Part shown: one piece after another, positions 9,602 to 17,324 of the stretch
Layout: each line of letters opens with the position of its first letter
How positions within the stretch are numbered: position 1 is the stretch's first letter
NCBI RefSeq assembly: GCF_004344915.1
Contig: NZ_SKFG01000045.1
Coordinates: forward strand, 1 to 32,928
Length of the DNA: 32,928 nt
Direction: 5' to 3'
Source: Paenibacillus albiflavus
GTDB taxonomy: Bacteria > Bacillota > Bacilli > Paenibacillales > NBRC-103111
Position numbers and translations under genes: made by a program
The notes under the pieces: generated by a model
Database searches by the model: none
What the model was told of the DNA's origin: nothing
What the model saw: the letters and a program-made list of their open reading frames with translations, nothing else

Positions 9602-9637
9602 CCAATAAACTCCCTCATTGTTTCTTCTTGTTGGTAT

Positions 9638-9646
9638 ATTATAGCA
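9638..9646 (-). promoter_or_regulatory. Extended -10 promoter of the deacetylase gene
   Basis: On the minus strand TGCTATAAT gives a perfect TATAAT (9643-9638) with a TG extension. No good -35 is visible. It lies 37 bases upstream of the deacetylase ATG. Confidence 0.5.
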
Positions 9647-9744
9647 TATAAAGTTGTATTCAGTTAGGCTATATTGCCAAAAGTTAAGATGTAGGCGTAC
9701 ACTTAGACAAGCGAAATTAAGCGCTAAAGCGAAAGGAATAGATT

Positions 9745-12282
9745 ATGTTAACTAAAAGCGTGAAAGATATAGAACTATTAGCTCCTGCGGGAGATTGGGA
9801 TTGTATGCGTGCAGCGGTTGCCAATGGCGCAAATGCGATCTTTTTTGGAGTAGAAAAATTTAATGCGAGAGCAAGAGCGCATAACTTCCGTATGGATGAT
9901 TTGCCGGATATTATGTCCTTCTTGCATTTATATGGGGTTAAAGGGTATTTGACCTTTAATATTCTTGTATTTGAGGACGAGCTTGCAGAAGCGAAGATTC
10001 TGATTGATGCCTGTATCGAAGCGGGTGTGGATGCCGTTATCGTACAGGATTTGGGACTTGTGCGCATGATTCGTGAAATCTCGCCTGACTTCCCGATCCA
10101 CGGTTCAACGCAGATGACGATTACGTCTCCTGAAGCGGTTGAGTTTACGAAGCCTTATGGCATGGAGTTAGTCGTGCTTGGTCGTGAGAATAATATGAAG
10201 CAAATCAAAATGATCGGCGATCAAGCGAAGCTCCCAATGGAAGTGTTCGTACACGGCGCGTTATGTGTATCTTATTCAGGTCAATGCTTGACCTCAGAAA
10301 TGTGGGGCGGACGTTCTGCTAATCGCGGCGAATGTGCGCAGGCATGTCGTTTGCCGTATGACTTAATGGTAGATGGCGAGCAGAAGCCGATGGGGGATGT
10401 GGCTTATTTATTATCTCCTAAGGATCTAGCTGCGTTGGATATTATCCCTGAGCTGATTGAAGCGGGTGTCTCCTCTTTCAAAATTGAAGGTCGGATGAAA
10501 ACGCCAGAGTATGTGGCAAACGTAGTGAGCAAATATCGTAAAGCGATTGATCGCTATTTTGAAGGACGTGGCGAGCGTGCGACACAGGAAGAGCTGCGCG
10601 AGCTTCAGCAGAGCTTCTCACGTGGATTCACGCATGGGTTCCTTGAAGGTACGAATAACAAGAAGCTTGTGGAAGGCACGTTCCCGAAAAGTCGCGGCGT
10701 ATTCCTAGGGCGCGTCAAGCAATTGCTGCGAGATGGCGTGCTGGTTGAGCTGGAAGCACCAATCAAGCGTGGCGACGGGATTGTGTTTGATGCAGGCGAC
10801 CCGACGAAAAAAGAAGAGGGTGGTCGCGTCTATGACCTGCGCCGCCAGGGAGAGAAGCTGGAAGGCGAGGCACCAGGCGGGCAAATCGAGCTTGTGCCAG
10901 GACGCAATGACGTGAACTTGTCGCGCGTGCATGTAGGCGATCGTGTCTGGAAGACGAGCGATCCTGCACTAGATAAGCGAATGCGCGCCACGTATGAGAC
11001 AGACAAGCCGTACCGCGTATTCCCGGTACGCATTGAGGTGAGCGGCGCCGAGGGCGAGCCGCTCGTGACACGGTGGACGGACCTGTCCACCGGCTATGAG
11101 GTGCGCATTGACTCGGAGCTGATGCTCGAGTCTGCGCGCACCCGCCCCATGAACGAGGAACTGTTCATGGAGCAGTTTGGCCGCCTCGGGGGCACCGTAT
11201 TTGCCCTCGAGGCAGTCGATGCGCATCTGGACGGCGATCTGCTCGTCCCGATGCGCGAGCTCAACGCAATGCGCCGCCGTGCGGTCGCATTGCTTGAAGC
11301 CGCACGCCAAGCGCCGCGTGCGTATGAACAGCACCGCATCGAAGTCTACGGCGATGCGAAGACAGGCCAGCAGCGCAGTCTGCTGGCGGAGCGCGACACA
11401 GCACAGGTAACGGTGCTGTGCCGTAACATTGACCAAGTGCATGCTGCGCTTACCGAGAATGTTGAACTGATCTATGCAGATTTCGAGTTCATTAAGCAGT
11501 TCCCAGCAGCCGTTGAGGCTGCACGCGCAGCAGGTAAGCGAATTGCGCTGGCGACGCCGCGTATTCACATGCCTGGGGAGAATGGCTACTTCCGAAATAT
11601 TTTGAAGCTGAAGCCTGATGCAGTGCTCATTCGCAACACAGGAGCACTCTACTTCTTCTTGAAATACCGTGCCGAGCATCCTGAGGAGGACATGCCTGAA
11701 CTCATCGGCGATTTCTCGCTTAATATTGCGAATCATAAAGCGGCTGCTTTGTTCCTTGATACTGGGTTGGATCGGATTACACCGTCCTACGATCTTAACA
11801 TTCAGCAAATGGTCGATCTGCTGGAGCGCTCAGATACATCCAAGCTCGAAATGGTGATCCATCAGCACATGCCGATGTTCCATACGGAGCATTGTGTCTA
11901 CTGCACCTTCCTCAGCGAAGGAACGGACTTTACGAACTGCGGTCGTCCGTGTGAAGAGCATCGGGTATCCTTACAGGATCGCATTGGCATGTCCCACCCT
12001 GTTCGCGTCGATGAAGGCTGCCGCAACACGGTTTACAATGCGATCGACCAATCTGGCGCTGAGTATATCAATCACTTCCTGGAGCTAGGCGTACCTAGTT
12101 ACCGTGTAGAGTTCCTAGAAGAAACGCCAGATAAGGTAAAAGAAGTGCTGGGCCTATACCGTCGTGCGATTTCTGGTGAAATCTCTGGTACACAGGTATG
12201 GAAAACACTCAAAGCCACGAATCAGCTCGGTGTTACGCGCGGGCAGTTAGTAAAATGGGGCCGTGTCGATCACATTGACTAG
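9745..12282 (+). CDS. Peptidase U32 family protein, large form with C-terminal extension (RlhA-like)
   Basis: An 845-residue member of family U32, whose studied members include collagenase-like PrtC and the rRNA/tRNA hydroxylation proteins RlhA and TrhP. It starts with the typical LLAPAGDWDCMRAAVANGA and continues with VFVHGALCVSYSGQC, GECAQACRLPYD and KIEGRMKTPEYV, whose cysteines are the conserved family set. The middle portion (residues about 310-600) fits the DUF3656-type domain of the long U32 proteins. The C-terminal part repeats a cysteine set (HCVYC, NCGRPC), suggesting a second metal or cluster site. The ATG follows AAAGGAA. Base composition changes strongly inside the gene: positions 11041-11100 are 72% GC against 35% at 9901-9960. 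An RNA-modification role is the best inference; the original protease label may be misleading. Confidence 0.9.
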   Translation: MLTKSVKDIELLAPAGDWDCMRAAVANGANAIFFGVEKFNARARAHNFRMDDLPDIMSFLHLYGVKGYLTFNILVFEDELAEAKILIDACIEAGVDAVIVQDLGLVRMIREISPDFPIHGSTQMTITSPEAVEFTKPYGMELVVLGRENNMKQIKMIGDQAKLPMEVFVHGALCVSYSGQCLTSEMWGGRSANRGECAQACRLPYDLMVDGEQKPMGDVAYLLSPKDLAALDIIPELIEAGVSSFKIEGRMKTPEYVANVVSKYRKAIDRYFEGRGERATQEELRELQQSFSRGFTHGFLEGTNNKKLVEGTFPKSRGVFLGRVKQLLRDGVLVELEAPIKRGDGIVFDAGDPTKKEEGGRVYDLRRQGEKLEGEAPGGQIELVPGRNDVNLSRVHVGDRVWKTSDPALDKRMRATYETDKPYRVFPVRIEVSGAEGEPLVTRWTDLSTGYEVRIDSELMLESARTRPMNEELFMEQFGRLGGTVFALEAVDAHLDGDLLVPMRELNAMRRRAVALLEAARQAPRAYEQHRIEVYGDAKTGQQRSLLAERDTAQVTVLCRNIDQVHAALTENVELIYADFEFIKQFPAAVEAARAAGKRIALATPRIHMPGENGYFRNILKLKPDAVLIRNTGALYFFLKYRAEHPEEDMPELIGDFSLNIANHKAAALFLDTGLDRITPSYDLNIQQMVDLLERSDTSKLEMVIHQHMPMFHTEHCVYCTFLSEGTDFTNCGRPCEEHRVSLQDRIGMSHPVRVDEGCRNTVYNAIDQSGAEYINHFLELGVPSYRVEFLEETPDKVKEVLGLYRRAISGEISGTQVWKTLKATNQLGVTRGQLVKWGRVDHID

Positions 12283-12291
12283 AATATAAAT

Positions 12292-12345
12292 AAAAAGCCG
12301 TATGTCCTTGAAGAAACTTCTTCTAAGGGCATGCGGCTTTTTTTT
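12292..12345. terminator. Bidirectional terminator between the U32 gene and tetR
   Basis: An A-run (12292-12296) and GCCGTATGTCCTT (12297-12309) pair with AAGGGCATGCGGC (12325-12337), with two G-T pairs, followed by an eight-T run. The loop is GAAGAAACTTCTTCT, itself self-complementary. It serves the convergent genes on both sides. Confidence 0.88.
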
Positions 12346-12348
12346 GTA

Positions 12349-12939
12349 TTACTCTTCCCGAAAGATCGAATCCAAATGATGCTGAAGCACTTCGGTGACT
12401 CGTTCCAGATTGACACGAGCAGGATCTAGCATGGCATGCAAGGCGAGCCCGTCGACAACGGCATATAATCTCTCGGCTTCAATATCGGTCGGTATATGCT
12501 CCATTAGAAGATTGGCTTGTTTAAGTGTGCCAAGCATCTTTTGGATATTAGGATAAATGCTATCATGCATTGCGTCGAATTCCTCTGCTTTATGACGGAC
12601 ATGAGCTGTAAAGGCAAACCAAACCTCCATTTCGGCTAGAGTTTCTTTGGTCGTCGGAATTAATTCAATTAAAATTCGCAGTATTTGTTCTTTGGGGGGG
12701 AGCTTTTGCATGGCAACAGTCATAATGCGAGCTGTAGCCCGCTCTTTGACAAGCTCCATGGCGTAAATCAGCAATCCCTCTTGGGTCGGAAAGTCATGTC
12801 GCAGGGAGCCGAGTGATAAATTGGCTTCTTTGGCAACATTCCGTAGTGTTGCACCTGCCATTCCTTGTTCAAGAATGACCCTCCACATCGCTTCTGCAAT
12901 GAGTTGCTTGCGTTCTTCATGATTCACTTGTTTTGGCAT
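12349..12939 (-). CDS. TetR/AcrR family transcriptional regulator
   Basis: A 196-residue one-component repressor. The N-terminal helix-turn-helix reads ERKQLIAEAMWRVILEQG, GATLRNVAKEANLS and LGSLRHDFPTQEGLL, the usual TetR pattern. The C-terminal ligand domain is all-helical and ends DSIFREE. It is divergent from a membrane protein gene, and the gap contains a perfect 28-bp palindrome covering that gene's -35. Repression of the neighbour and of itself is therefore the likely role. The ATG at 12939 fits the family start (MPKQVNHEERK), but no Shine-Dalgarno sequence is seen upstream. A TATAAG at 12962-12957 would leave a leader of only about a dozen bases. Ligand unknown. Confidence 0.9.
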   Translation of the reverse strand: MPKQVNHEERKQLIAEAMWRVILEQGMAGATLRNVAKEANLSLGSLRHDFPTQEGLLIYAMELVKERATARIMTVAMQKLPPKEQILRILIELIPTTKETLAEMEVWFAFTAHVRHKAEEFDAMHDSIYPNIQKMLGTLKQANLLMEHIPTDIEAERLYAVVDGLALHAMLDPARVNLERVTEVLQHHLDSIFREE

Positions 12940-12976
12940 GTCTATAGTTTATCAAACTTATAGGCAAATAACTATA

Positions 12977-13004
12977 TTTATTTAATACAATTGTATTAAA
13001 TAAA
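12977..13004. promoter_or_regulatory. Perfect 28-bp palindrome: probable TetR operator
   Basis: The two 14-base halves (12977-12990 and 12991-13004) are exact reverse complements with no central gap; the core is TTTAATACAATTGTATTAAA. It overlaps the -35 hexamer of the rightward promoter (12991-12996) and lies between the two divergent starts, as expected for a TetR-family binding site. Confidence 0.8.
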
Positions 13005-13019
13005 ACCGAGTGATATAAT
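12991..13019 (+). promoter_or_regulatory. Promoter of the membrane protein gene divergent from tetR
   Basis: TTGTAT (12991-12996), a 17-base spacer and a perfect TATAAT (13014-13019) with a TG extension (TGATATAAT). The -35 is the right half of the palindromic operator. Confidence 0.75.
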
Positions 13020-13053
13020 GAGCTGGCGAATGAACAAGGATGGGGGATTTATT

Positions 13054-13587
13054 GTGAATATGATCATTTCACTTATTATTGCGTGTGAGGTTGCTTTTTG
13101 GATTGTTATTGCGTTAGGACTTATCTGTCGCTACATGCTGAATCGGGATAAACTGGGTGTATTCTTCCTAGCTTTGACCCCTGTCGTGGATCTAATCCTG
13201 CTCGTTGCAACCAGCATTGATCTGTATAATGGCGCAACAGCTACTACAGCTCACGGAATCGCTGCTGTGTATATCGGGGTCTCGATTGGTTTTGGTAAAT
13301 CGATGATTAACTGGGCGGATGAGAAGTTTCGATATTATGTGCTCAAGCAAGGGGATAAGCCTGCGCGAAAGTATGGAATAGAGCATGCCATGCACTATAT
13401 GAAGAGCTTCATCAGACATATTGCTGCATTTGTAATCGGGGCAGGACTACTTTTGGCGATGATTTATTTTATCGATAATCCTACACGTACGGAAGCGTTA
13501 TTAGGTATTTTGAAAATCTGGAGTGTTGCATTAGGAGTTGATCTGATAATTACGGTTAGCTACTTTCTTTGGCCCAGAAAAGCATAA
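13054..13587 (+). CDS. Four-helix integral membrane protein (YmcC-like), TetR-controlled
   Basis: A 177-residue hydrophobic protein with about five membrane helices: MIISLIIACEVAFWIVIALG, GVFFLALTPVVDLILLVATS, GIAAVYIGVSIGFG, HIAAFVIGAGLLLAMIYFI and IWSVALGVDLIITVSYFL. A charged loop (NWADEKFRYYVLKQGDK) lies in the middle. The IDLYNGATAT-AHG-AAVYIG pattern recalls Bacillus YmcC, a membrane protein of unknown function; I am only moderately sure of this. The GTG at 13054 is chosen because GGGGG lies 7 bases upstream. An in-frame ATG at 13018 falls inside the -10 box and so cannot be used. It is probably repressed by the adjacent TetR protein. Confidence 0.8.
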   Translation: MNMIISLIIACEVAFWIVIALGLICRYMLNRDKLGVFFLALTPVVDLILLVATSIDLYNGATATTAHGIAAVYIGVSIGFGKSMINWADEKFRYYVLKQGDKPARKYGIEHAMHYMKSFIRHIAAFVIGAGLLLAMIYFIDNPTRTEALLGILKIWSVALGVDLIITVSYFLWPRKA

Positions 13588-13650
13588 CGTAACAGTTGAA
13601 TTGTTTGCTTCATAAGAAGTATGCTCATTCTATGAGAGGAGATTTGACTG

Positions 13651-14184
13651 ATGATTGACAATAGTGAGAAACTCGAGCTTGCCATGTTTGCAGGGGGCTG
13701 CTTCTGGTGTATGGTGACGCCATTCGAGGAATTGCCTGGGATCAAGGGCATCGTGTCGGGTTATTCAGGTGGCAGCGTAGTGAACCCAACCTATGAGGAA
13801 GTGAAAAAAGGGATAACAGGTCATGCGGAGGTCGTACAAATTACATTCGATCCGTCGATCTTCCCTTACACTAAGCTTCTTGAGCTTTACTGGCAGCAAA
13901 TCGATCCTACTGATGCGGGCGGACAATTTCAAGATCGCGGAAGCCAGTATCGTACGGGGATTTATTTTTATAATGAAAAACAAAAAGAGCTTGCAGAAGC
14001 TTCCAAAGCCCAGCTAGCCGCAAGCGGTCGGTTTAATAAGCCAATTGTGACGGAAATCCTGCCTGCAGCGGCATTTTATCCAGCAGAAGACTATCATCAA
14101 GATTATCACCGTAAAAATCCGAAGCATTACAAAGAGGATCGCGCACAATCAGGCAGAGATGAATTTATCGAGAAGCATTGGTAA
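13651..14184 (+). CDS. msrA: Peptide methionine (S)-S-oxide reductase MsrA
   Basis: Repairs the S-epimer of oxidised methionine in proteins or free methionine, in the cytoplasm. The protein has 177 residues. The catalytic motif GGCFWC gives the nucleophile Cys17, with Cys20 as the likely recycling cysteine, since no cysteine follows. Other conserved parts are [13 protein letters not shown] and [17 protein letters not shown], which bind the substrate methyl and sulfoxide, and a C-terminal DYHQDY. GAGAGGAG lies upstream of the ATG. The gene stands alone without MsrB fusion; no msrB is seen in the window. Confidence 0.97.
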   Translation: MIDNSEKLELAMFAGGCFWCMVTPFEELPGIKGIVSGYSGGSVVNPTYEEVKKGITGHAEVVQITFDPSIFPYTKLLELYWQQIDPTDAGGQFQDRGSQYRTGIYFYNEKQKELAEASKAQLAASGRFNKPIVTEILPAAAFYPAEDYHQDYHRKNPKHYKEDRAQSGRDEFIEKHW

Positions 14185-14319
14185 GAGTACTCATTTAGAT
14201 ATAACCTTTAATGATATGGATGGTCTTCATTCTCAATTTTTGTTAGACTTAAGAGGTAGGACTGATAAGTTCTAATAGAGCAATTATTTCAGATTCATTT
14301 ACTTTAAGGGGATGAAGGA

Positions 14320-14976
14320 ATGCTACTAGCAAAGAATGACAGATTGGTTATGATTGGGGACTCTATTACCGATTGCGAACGTAGAAGACCGATTGGTGAA
14401 GGTCGTCTTGGTTCACTTGGTCAAGGTTATGTATCGATGGTCGATGCATTGCTGCAAACCATGTATCCAGAGCTGGCGATTCGAGTAACGAATATGGGAA
14501 TCAGTGGGGATAACGTAAGAAATCTGGCTGAGCGTTGGCAGACGGATGTAATGGACTTAGAGCCGAACTGGTTATCGATCAAAATTGGAATTAATGACGT
14601 TTGGAGCCAATATGTTGCTCCATATTACACAGAACGTCATGTCTACATAGAGGAATATGAGCGCACATTACGTGATCTGATTGCGCAAGCACAGACACTT
14701 CCTTCACTCAAAGGGATCATTCTTGTAAGTCCTTACTATATTGAATCCAATCCGCAGGATGCGACACGTCAAGCGATGGATCAATATGGACAAGTCGTGA
14801 AAAAGATTGCGGAAGAACTTAATCTTGTATTTGTAGATACGCAAGCTGCATTTGCAGGAGTATTGGAGCATATGTATCCTGGCGCATTAGCATGGGATCG
14901 CGTGCATCCAAGCGCACCAGGGCATATGGTTATTGCGAGAGCGTTCTTGCAAGAAATCGGTTTTGAGTGGAAGTAA
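14320..14976 (+). CDS. SGNH/GDSL hydrolase, Axe2-like acetyl esterase
   Basis: A 218-residue cytoplasmic hydrolase; no signal peptide. The SGNH blocks are clear: GDSITD with nucleophile Ser15 (block I), NMGISGDN with the oxyanion glycine (block II), GINDVW with the oxyanion asparagine (block III), and WDRVHPS with Asp193 and His196 (block V). Length, the EGRLGSLGQGYV stretch and the AWDRVHPSAPGHM ending closely follow the Geobacillus acetylxylan esterase Axe2, so deacetylation of xylo-oligosaccharides inside the cell is the likely role. No xylan genes are nearby. AAGGGGATGAAGG precedes the ATG. Confidence 0.9.
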   Translation: MLLAKNDRLVMIGDSITDCERRRPIGEGRLGSLGQGYVSMVDALLQTMYPELAIRVTNMGISGDNVRNLAERWQTDVMDLEPNWLSIKIGINDVWSQYVAPYYTERHVYIEEYERTLRDLIAQAQTLPSLKGIILVSPYYIESNPQDATRQAMDQYGQVVKKIAEELNLVFVDTQAAFAGVLEHMYPGALAWDRVHPSAPGHMVIARAFLQEIGFEWK

Positions 14977-15041
14977 GATCAAGTAATTATCAATGGATCG
15001 TGACGTACCCCTTTCGGTGCGATTAAGGTCTTGAATGAAAT

Positions 15042-15131
15042 TAGCGGATTGTCAGGCGTATATTTCAAGTATTTGCGACGGTAAGGAGCTTATACTGATG
15101 AAGTAGATACCTCGCAATCCGTTATTTTTTT
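15042..15131 (+). terminator. Large stem-loop with T-run after the esterase gene
   Basis: TAGCGGATTG (15042-15051) pairs with CAATCCGTTA (15115-15124), a 10-bp stem with one G-T pair, directly followed by a seven-T run. The loop is 63 bases, far longer than in ordinary terminators, so it may hold further structure or be a small structured RNA. Read simply, it ends transcription from the esterase gene. Confidence 0.5.
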
Positions 15132-15174
15132 GTGAACATATCATCGGTTTCTCCCATCTTATCGTGCAGAATGC

Positions 15175-15203
15175 TTGCTAATTATAATAATTCATTATAT
15201 TAT
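15175..15203 (+). promoter_or_regulatory. Promoter of the nitroreductase gene
   Basis: TTGCTA (15175-15180), a 17-base AT-rich spacer and TATTAT (15198-15203), 62 bases upstream of the start codon. Confidence 0.5.
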
Positions 15204-15264
15204 ATAAATAAAGTTAATTACTTTTTGTTAGTAAAAATGACCCTACATAGAGGAGCCAGCTATC

Positions 15265-15891
15265 ATGACTACATTCGAAGCACTCATTAAGGAACGCCGC
15301 TCTGCAATGAAATTTATTCCGGGTGTTGAACTCCCAGATCGTGAATTAGAGGAGATTTTTGCCCTAACCAAATTTGCTCCATCCGCCTTTAATCTGCAGC
15401 ATGCTCATTATGTTGTGATTAAGGATTCCGAGATGAAGGATCAGATCTATGAGGCAGCTAATAAGCAATATAAGATTAAGACAGCTTCGGCCGTTATTCT
15501 GGTATTGGGAGATAAGCTTGCGTATCAAGATGTTGGACGGATGAATGAAGGATTTCTGCATTTGGGTGTCATGAGCAAGCAGGAGTATGATGCAGAAGTG
15601 TCTGGGGTCACGGGGTTCTATGAATCACGCGGACAAGAGTTCATGAAAGAAGAGGCCATCCGCAATAGCAGTATTTCCGCTACACATTTTATGTTAACGG
15701 CGAAATCGAAGGGCTGGGATACTTGTCCGATGATCGGTTTTGATCCAGAGGCTATTAAACAGCTTATTCATATTCCAGATCGCTACGAGTTAACGATGAT
15801 GATCACGATCGGCAAGGGCGATTTCTCGAAGATCAGACCTAGAGGCTACCGCAAGCCAGTTGGCGAGTTTGTGACGGTGGGGTCTTTTTGA
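15265..15891 (+). CDS. Nitroreductase family protein (NAD(P)H-flavin oxidoreductase)
   Basis: A 208-residue FMN-dependent oxidoreductase of the nitroreductase superfamily. The N-terminal FMN-phosphate motif is ERRSAMKF, and the conserved APSAFNLQHAHYVVI follows near residue 38. The C-terminal half carries KSKGWDTCPMIGFD and the GKGDFSKIRPRGYRKP end that contacts the cofactor. It resembles the Bacillus YodC/MhqN/YfkO group, which act on quinones or nitroaromatics. A GAGGAG lies upstream of the ATG. No redox-sensing regulator is adjacent, so the true substrate cannot be stated. Confidence 0.92.
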   Translation: MTTFEALIKERRSAMKFIPGVELPDRELEEIFALTKFAPSAFNLQHAHYVVIKDSEMKDQIYEAANKQYKIKTASAVILVLGDKLAYQDVGRMNEGFLHLGVMSKQEYDAEVSGVTGFYESRGQEFMKEEAIRNSSISATHFMLTAKSKGWDTCPMIGFDPEAIKQLIHIPDRYELTMMITIGKGDFSKIRPRGYRKPVGEFVTVGSF

Positions 15892-15947
15892 TAGATATGA
15901 ATTTATTCTTTTACATAAAATGATGATATAAACTTAGATAAAATTAA

Positions 15948-16045
15948 TATATTGGTATATTATCGGTTTAAGAAACGCAGCTGTTCTTCGTGGAAGGACG
16001 GTGAATGCGTTTCTTTTTGTTATTTATTTTGGGGGAGTAGGATGA
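15948..16045 (+). repeat. Copy 1 of a ~100-bp hairpin/leader repeat
   Basis: About 86% identical to 19629-19728. It contains TATATTGGTATA and a two-part hairpin: an outer stem around GAAACGCA/TGCGTTTC, and an inner stem CTGTTCTT/AAGGACGG. A five-T run and then GTTATTTATTTT, GGGGGAG and ATGA follow. The hairpin is terminator-like and lies after the nitroreductase gene. The similarity extends past the hairpin to a ribosome-binding-site-like GGGGGAG, so more than a terminator is duplicated. The broken acetyltransferase gene begins at its right end. Confidence 0.85.
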
Positions 16046-16392
16046 TTTGGGGAGGGTGATTACTACAACAGCCAGGAAAAGATATCAATTTATATTTAAG
16101 AAACGAATCAGGAGAAGTAGTAGGCGGTCTGTTTTGTGAAACTTGGTTATACGGCTAATATCTTGATGTTTTTTGGATTGCTGATGAATATAGACATAAA
16201 GGATACGGAAAAGTCATGTTTAATGAAGCTGAGAGATTGGGGAAAGAACTCGGATGTACATTTGCTCATACTTGTACTTTTACATATCAATCACCAGAAT
16301 TCTATAAGAATATGGGGTATGAAGTATTTGGCGTTAATGATGAATACCCAGATGGAATAAAACAGTATTTTTTTAAAAAGAAGTTGAAGTGA
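16042..16392 (+). pseudogene. Broken GNAT family acetyltransferase
   Basis: One reading frame encodes a clear GNAT acetyltransferase: INLYLRNESGEVVGGLFCET, then FWIADEYRHKGYGKVMFNEA, with the acetyl-CoA loop R-H-K-G-Y-G, then SPEFYKNMGYEVFGVNDEYP and a KKKLK end. The frame is interrupted by TGA at 16057 and TAA at 16156-16158 (between WLYG and YLDVFW). The first 30 or so residues expected for the family are missing, because the upstream sequence is the hairpin repeat. The gene is therefore truncated and nonfunctional. The stop at 16390-16392 is intact. It is the first member of the cassette-like region. Confidence 0.85.
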
Positions 16393-16433
16393 AGAATCAA
16401 AATGCGAAGAGCATATTTAAAAAGTATATCAAA

Positions 16434-16526
16434 GAAGGCGTACCCATCCGACAACATCGTATCTACGAAATGTCACTGACGCTCCTTTAAGCCTCTCGGG
16501 TTCGTGAATTAACGTGCAGGTTATTT
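16434..16526. repeat. Cassette-type intergenic element E1
   Basis: Begins GAAGGCG 42 bases after the pseudogene stop, continues with a left core ACAACATCGTATCTACG, and ends with TTAAGCCTCT (16487-16496), TTCGTGAAT (16501-16509) and GTTATTT (16520-16526). The same blocks recur in E5 (18450-18625), and the left part also recurs in E2 (17134-17300). Left and right ends are roughly inverted, like the outer arms of a folded recombination site. Confidence 0.65.
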
Positions 16527-16621
16527 GAAGAAGAGATAAAAGGATATATAACTAAAAACAAGAATATCTTATTAGTTTGTTTTTTAGTAAGCAGTTTACT
16601 TGAAAATAGGAGGGGTTTGAA

Positions 16622-17098
16622 TTGGAGGATTTAATTAAGGAGTACGCCTTAGGATACGCAATGCTTAGGGATGCTATCGAAGGATTAACAGAGGAGGAGC
16701 TTCGTTACAAGCCTGCACCGGACAAATGGAGCATTCATCAAATCCTCATACATGTGACAGATTCAGAGATCTCGTCTACATCTCGACTAAAAAAAGTCTT
16801 GGCGGAAGATGAGCCGCTTCTGATTTCATTTGATCAAGACGCATGGGCGAATAACTTGGGGTATGATTTAATGGACCGCGAACAGTATCTGCTTCTGTTT
16901 AAATTGCTGCGTTCCAGTATGCAGACAATTCTAGACAATCTAACTAGTGAACAAAGCGAACGAGTGGGAGTGTATGTAGATCAGAAGCGATTCACATTTA
17001 AGCAATTGACAGAATTCCGCGTCGAACATGTCCGCGACCACCTTGATCAAATTGAAAGGGTAAAGAAGGCATATCAAGAGAACCAATTAACCTATTAA
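16622..17098 (+). CDS. DinB/YfiT family protein
   Basis: A 158-residue protein of the DinB superfamily: four-helix bundle, metal-dependent, with members acting in thiol transfer or of unknown role. The N-terminal Y-AMLRDAIEGLTEEELRYK and WSIHQILIHVTDSE supply the first metal histidine. The C-terminal LTEFRVEHVRDHLDQIERVK supplies the second histidine pair. The start is TTG at 16622, with AGGAGGGG 7 bases upstream. It is one of a series of unrelated small plus-strand genes separated by repeated elements. A precise reaction cannot be inferred. Confidence 0.88.
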   Translation: MEDLIKEYALGYAMLRDAIEGLTEEELRYKPAPDKWSIHQILIHVTDSEISSTSRLKKVLAEDEPLLISFDQDAWANNLGYDLMDREQYLLLFKLLRSSMQTILDNLTSEQSERVGVYVDQKRFTFKQLTEFRVEHVRDHLDQIERVKKAYQENQLTY

Positions 17099-17133
17099 CA
17101 TAGAACGATAGTTGAATTTGTAAGTCTCTCGAA

Positions 17134-17300
17134 GAAGGCGCGGACCTCCAATAACAATGTGTTCGCGCATCAGGGCTTTCGACCCTCGGTTGTCAGATGT
17201 ATAATCATGGAAGAGACTTAGACACACGACCCAGCCTAAGATAGGAGCTATCTAAGGCTGGGTCGCGTCGTAAACACGGAACCGTTAGATGAAATATCCG
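17134..17300. repeat. Cassette-type intergenic element E2 with long hairpin and GTTAGAT core
   Basis: Begins GAAGGCG 36 bases after the DinB stop. The left core is ATAACAATGTGTTCGCG (17151-17167). The right end is CGTAAACACGG, then GTTAGAT (17284-17290), which matches the integron core GTTRRRY exactly. Between them is a hairpin at 17228-17264: a 10-bp GACCCAGCCT/AGGCTGGGTC stem, one A-A mismatch, a 6-bp AGATAG/CTATCT stem and a GAG loop. There is no T-run, so it is not a normal terminator. Confidence 0.65.
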
Positions 17301-17324
17301 CAAGAACATAATAAATAATTTATT

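Noticed and set aside
10969-11808. 279-residue minus-strand ORF
   Set aside because: It is a GC-driven shadow antisense to the U32 gene, with no known motifs; the plus strand codes the conserved protein.
16136-16360. 74-residue plus-strand ORF
   Set aside because: It is out of frame with the decayed acetyltransferase, whose family motifs are in the other frame.
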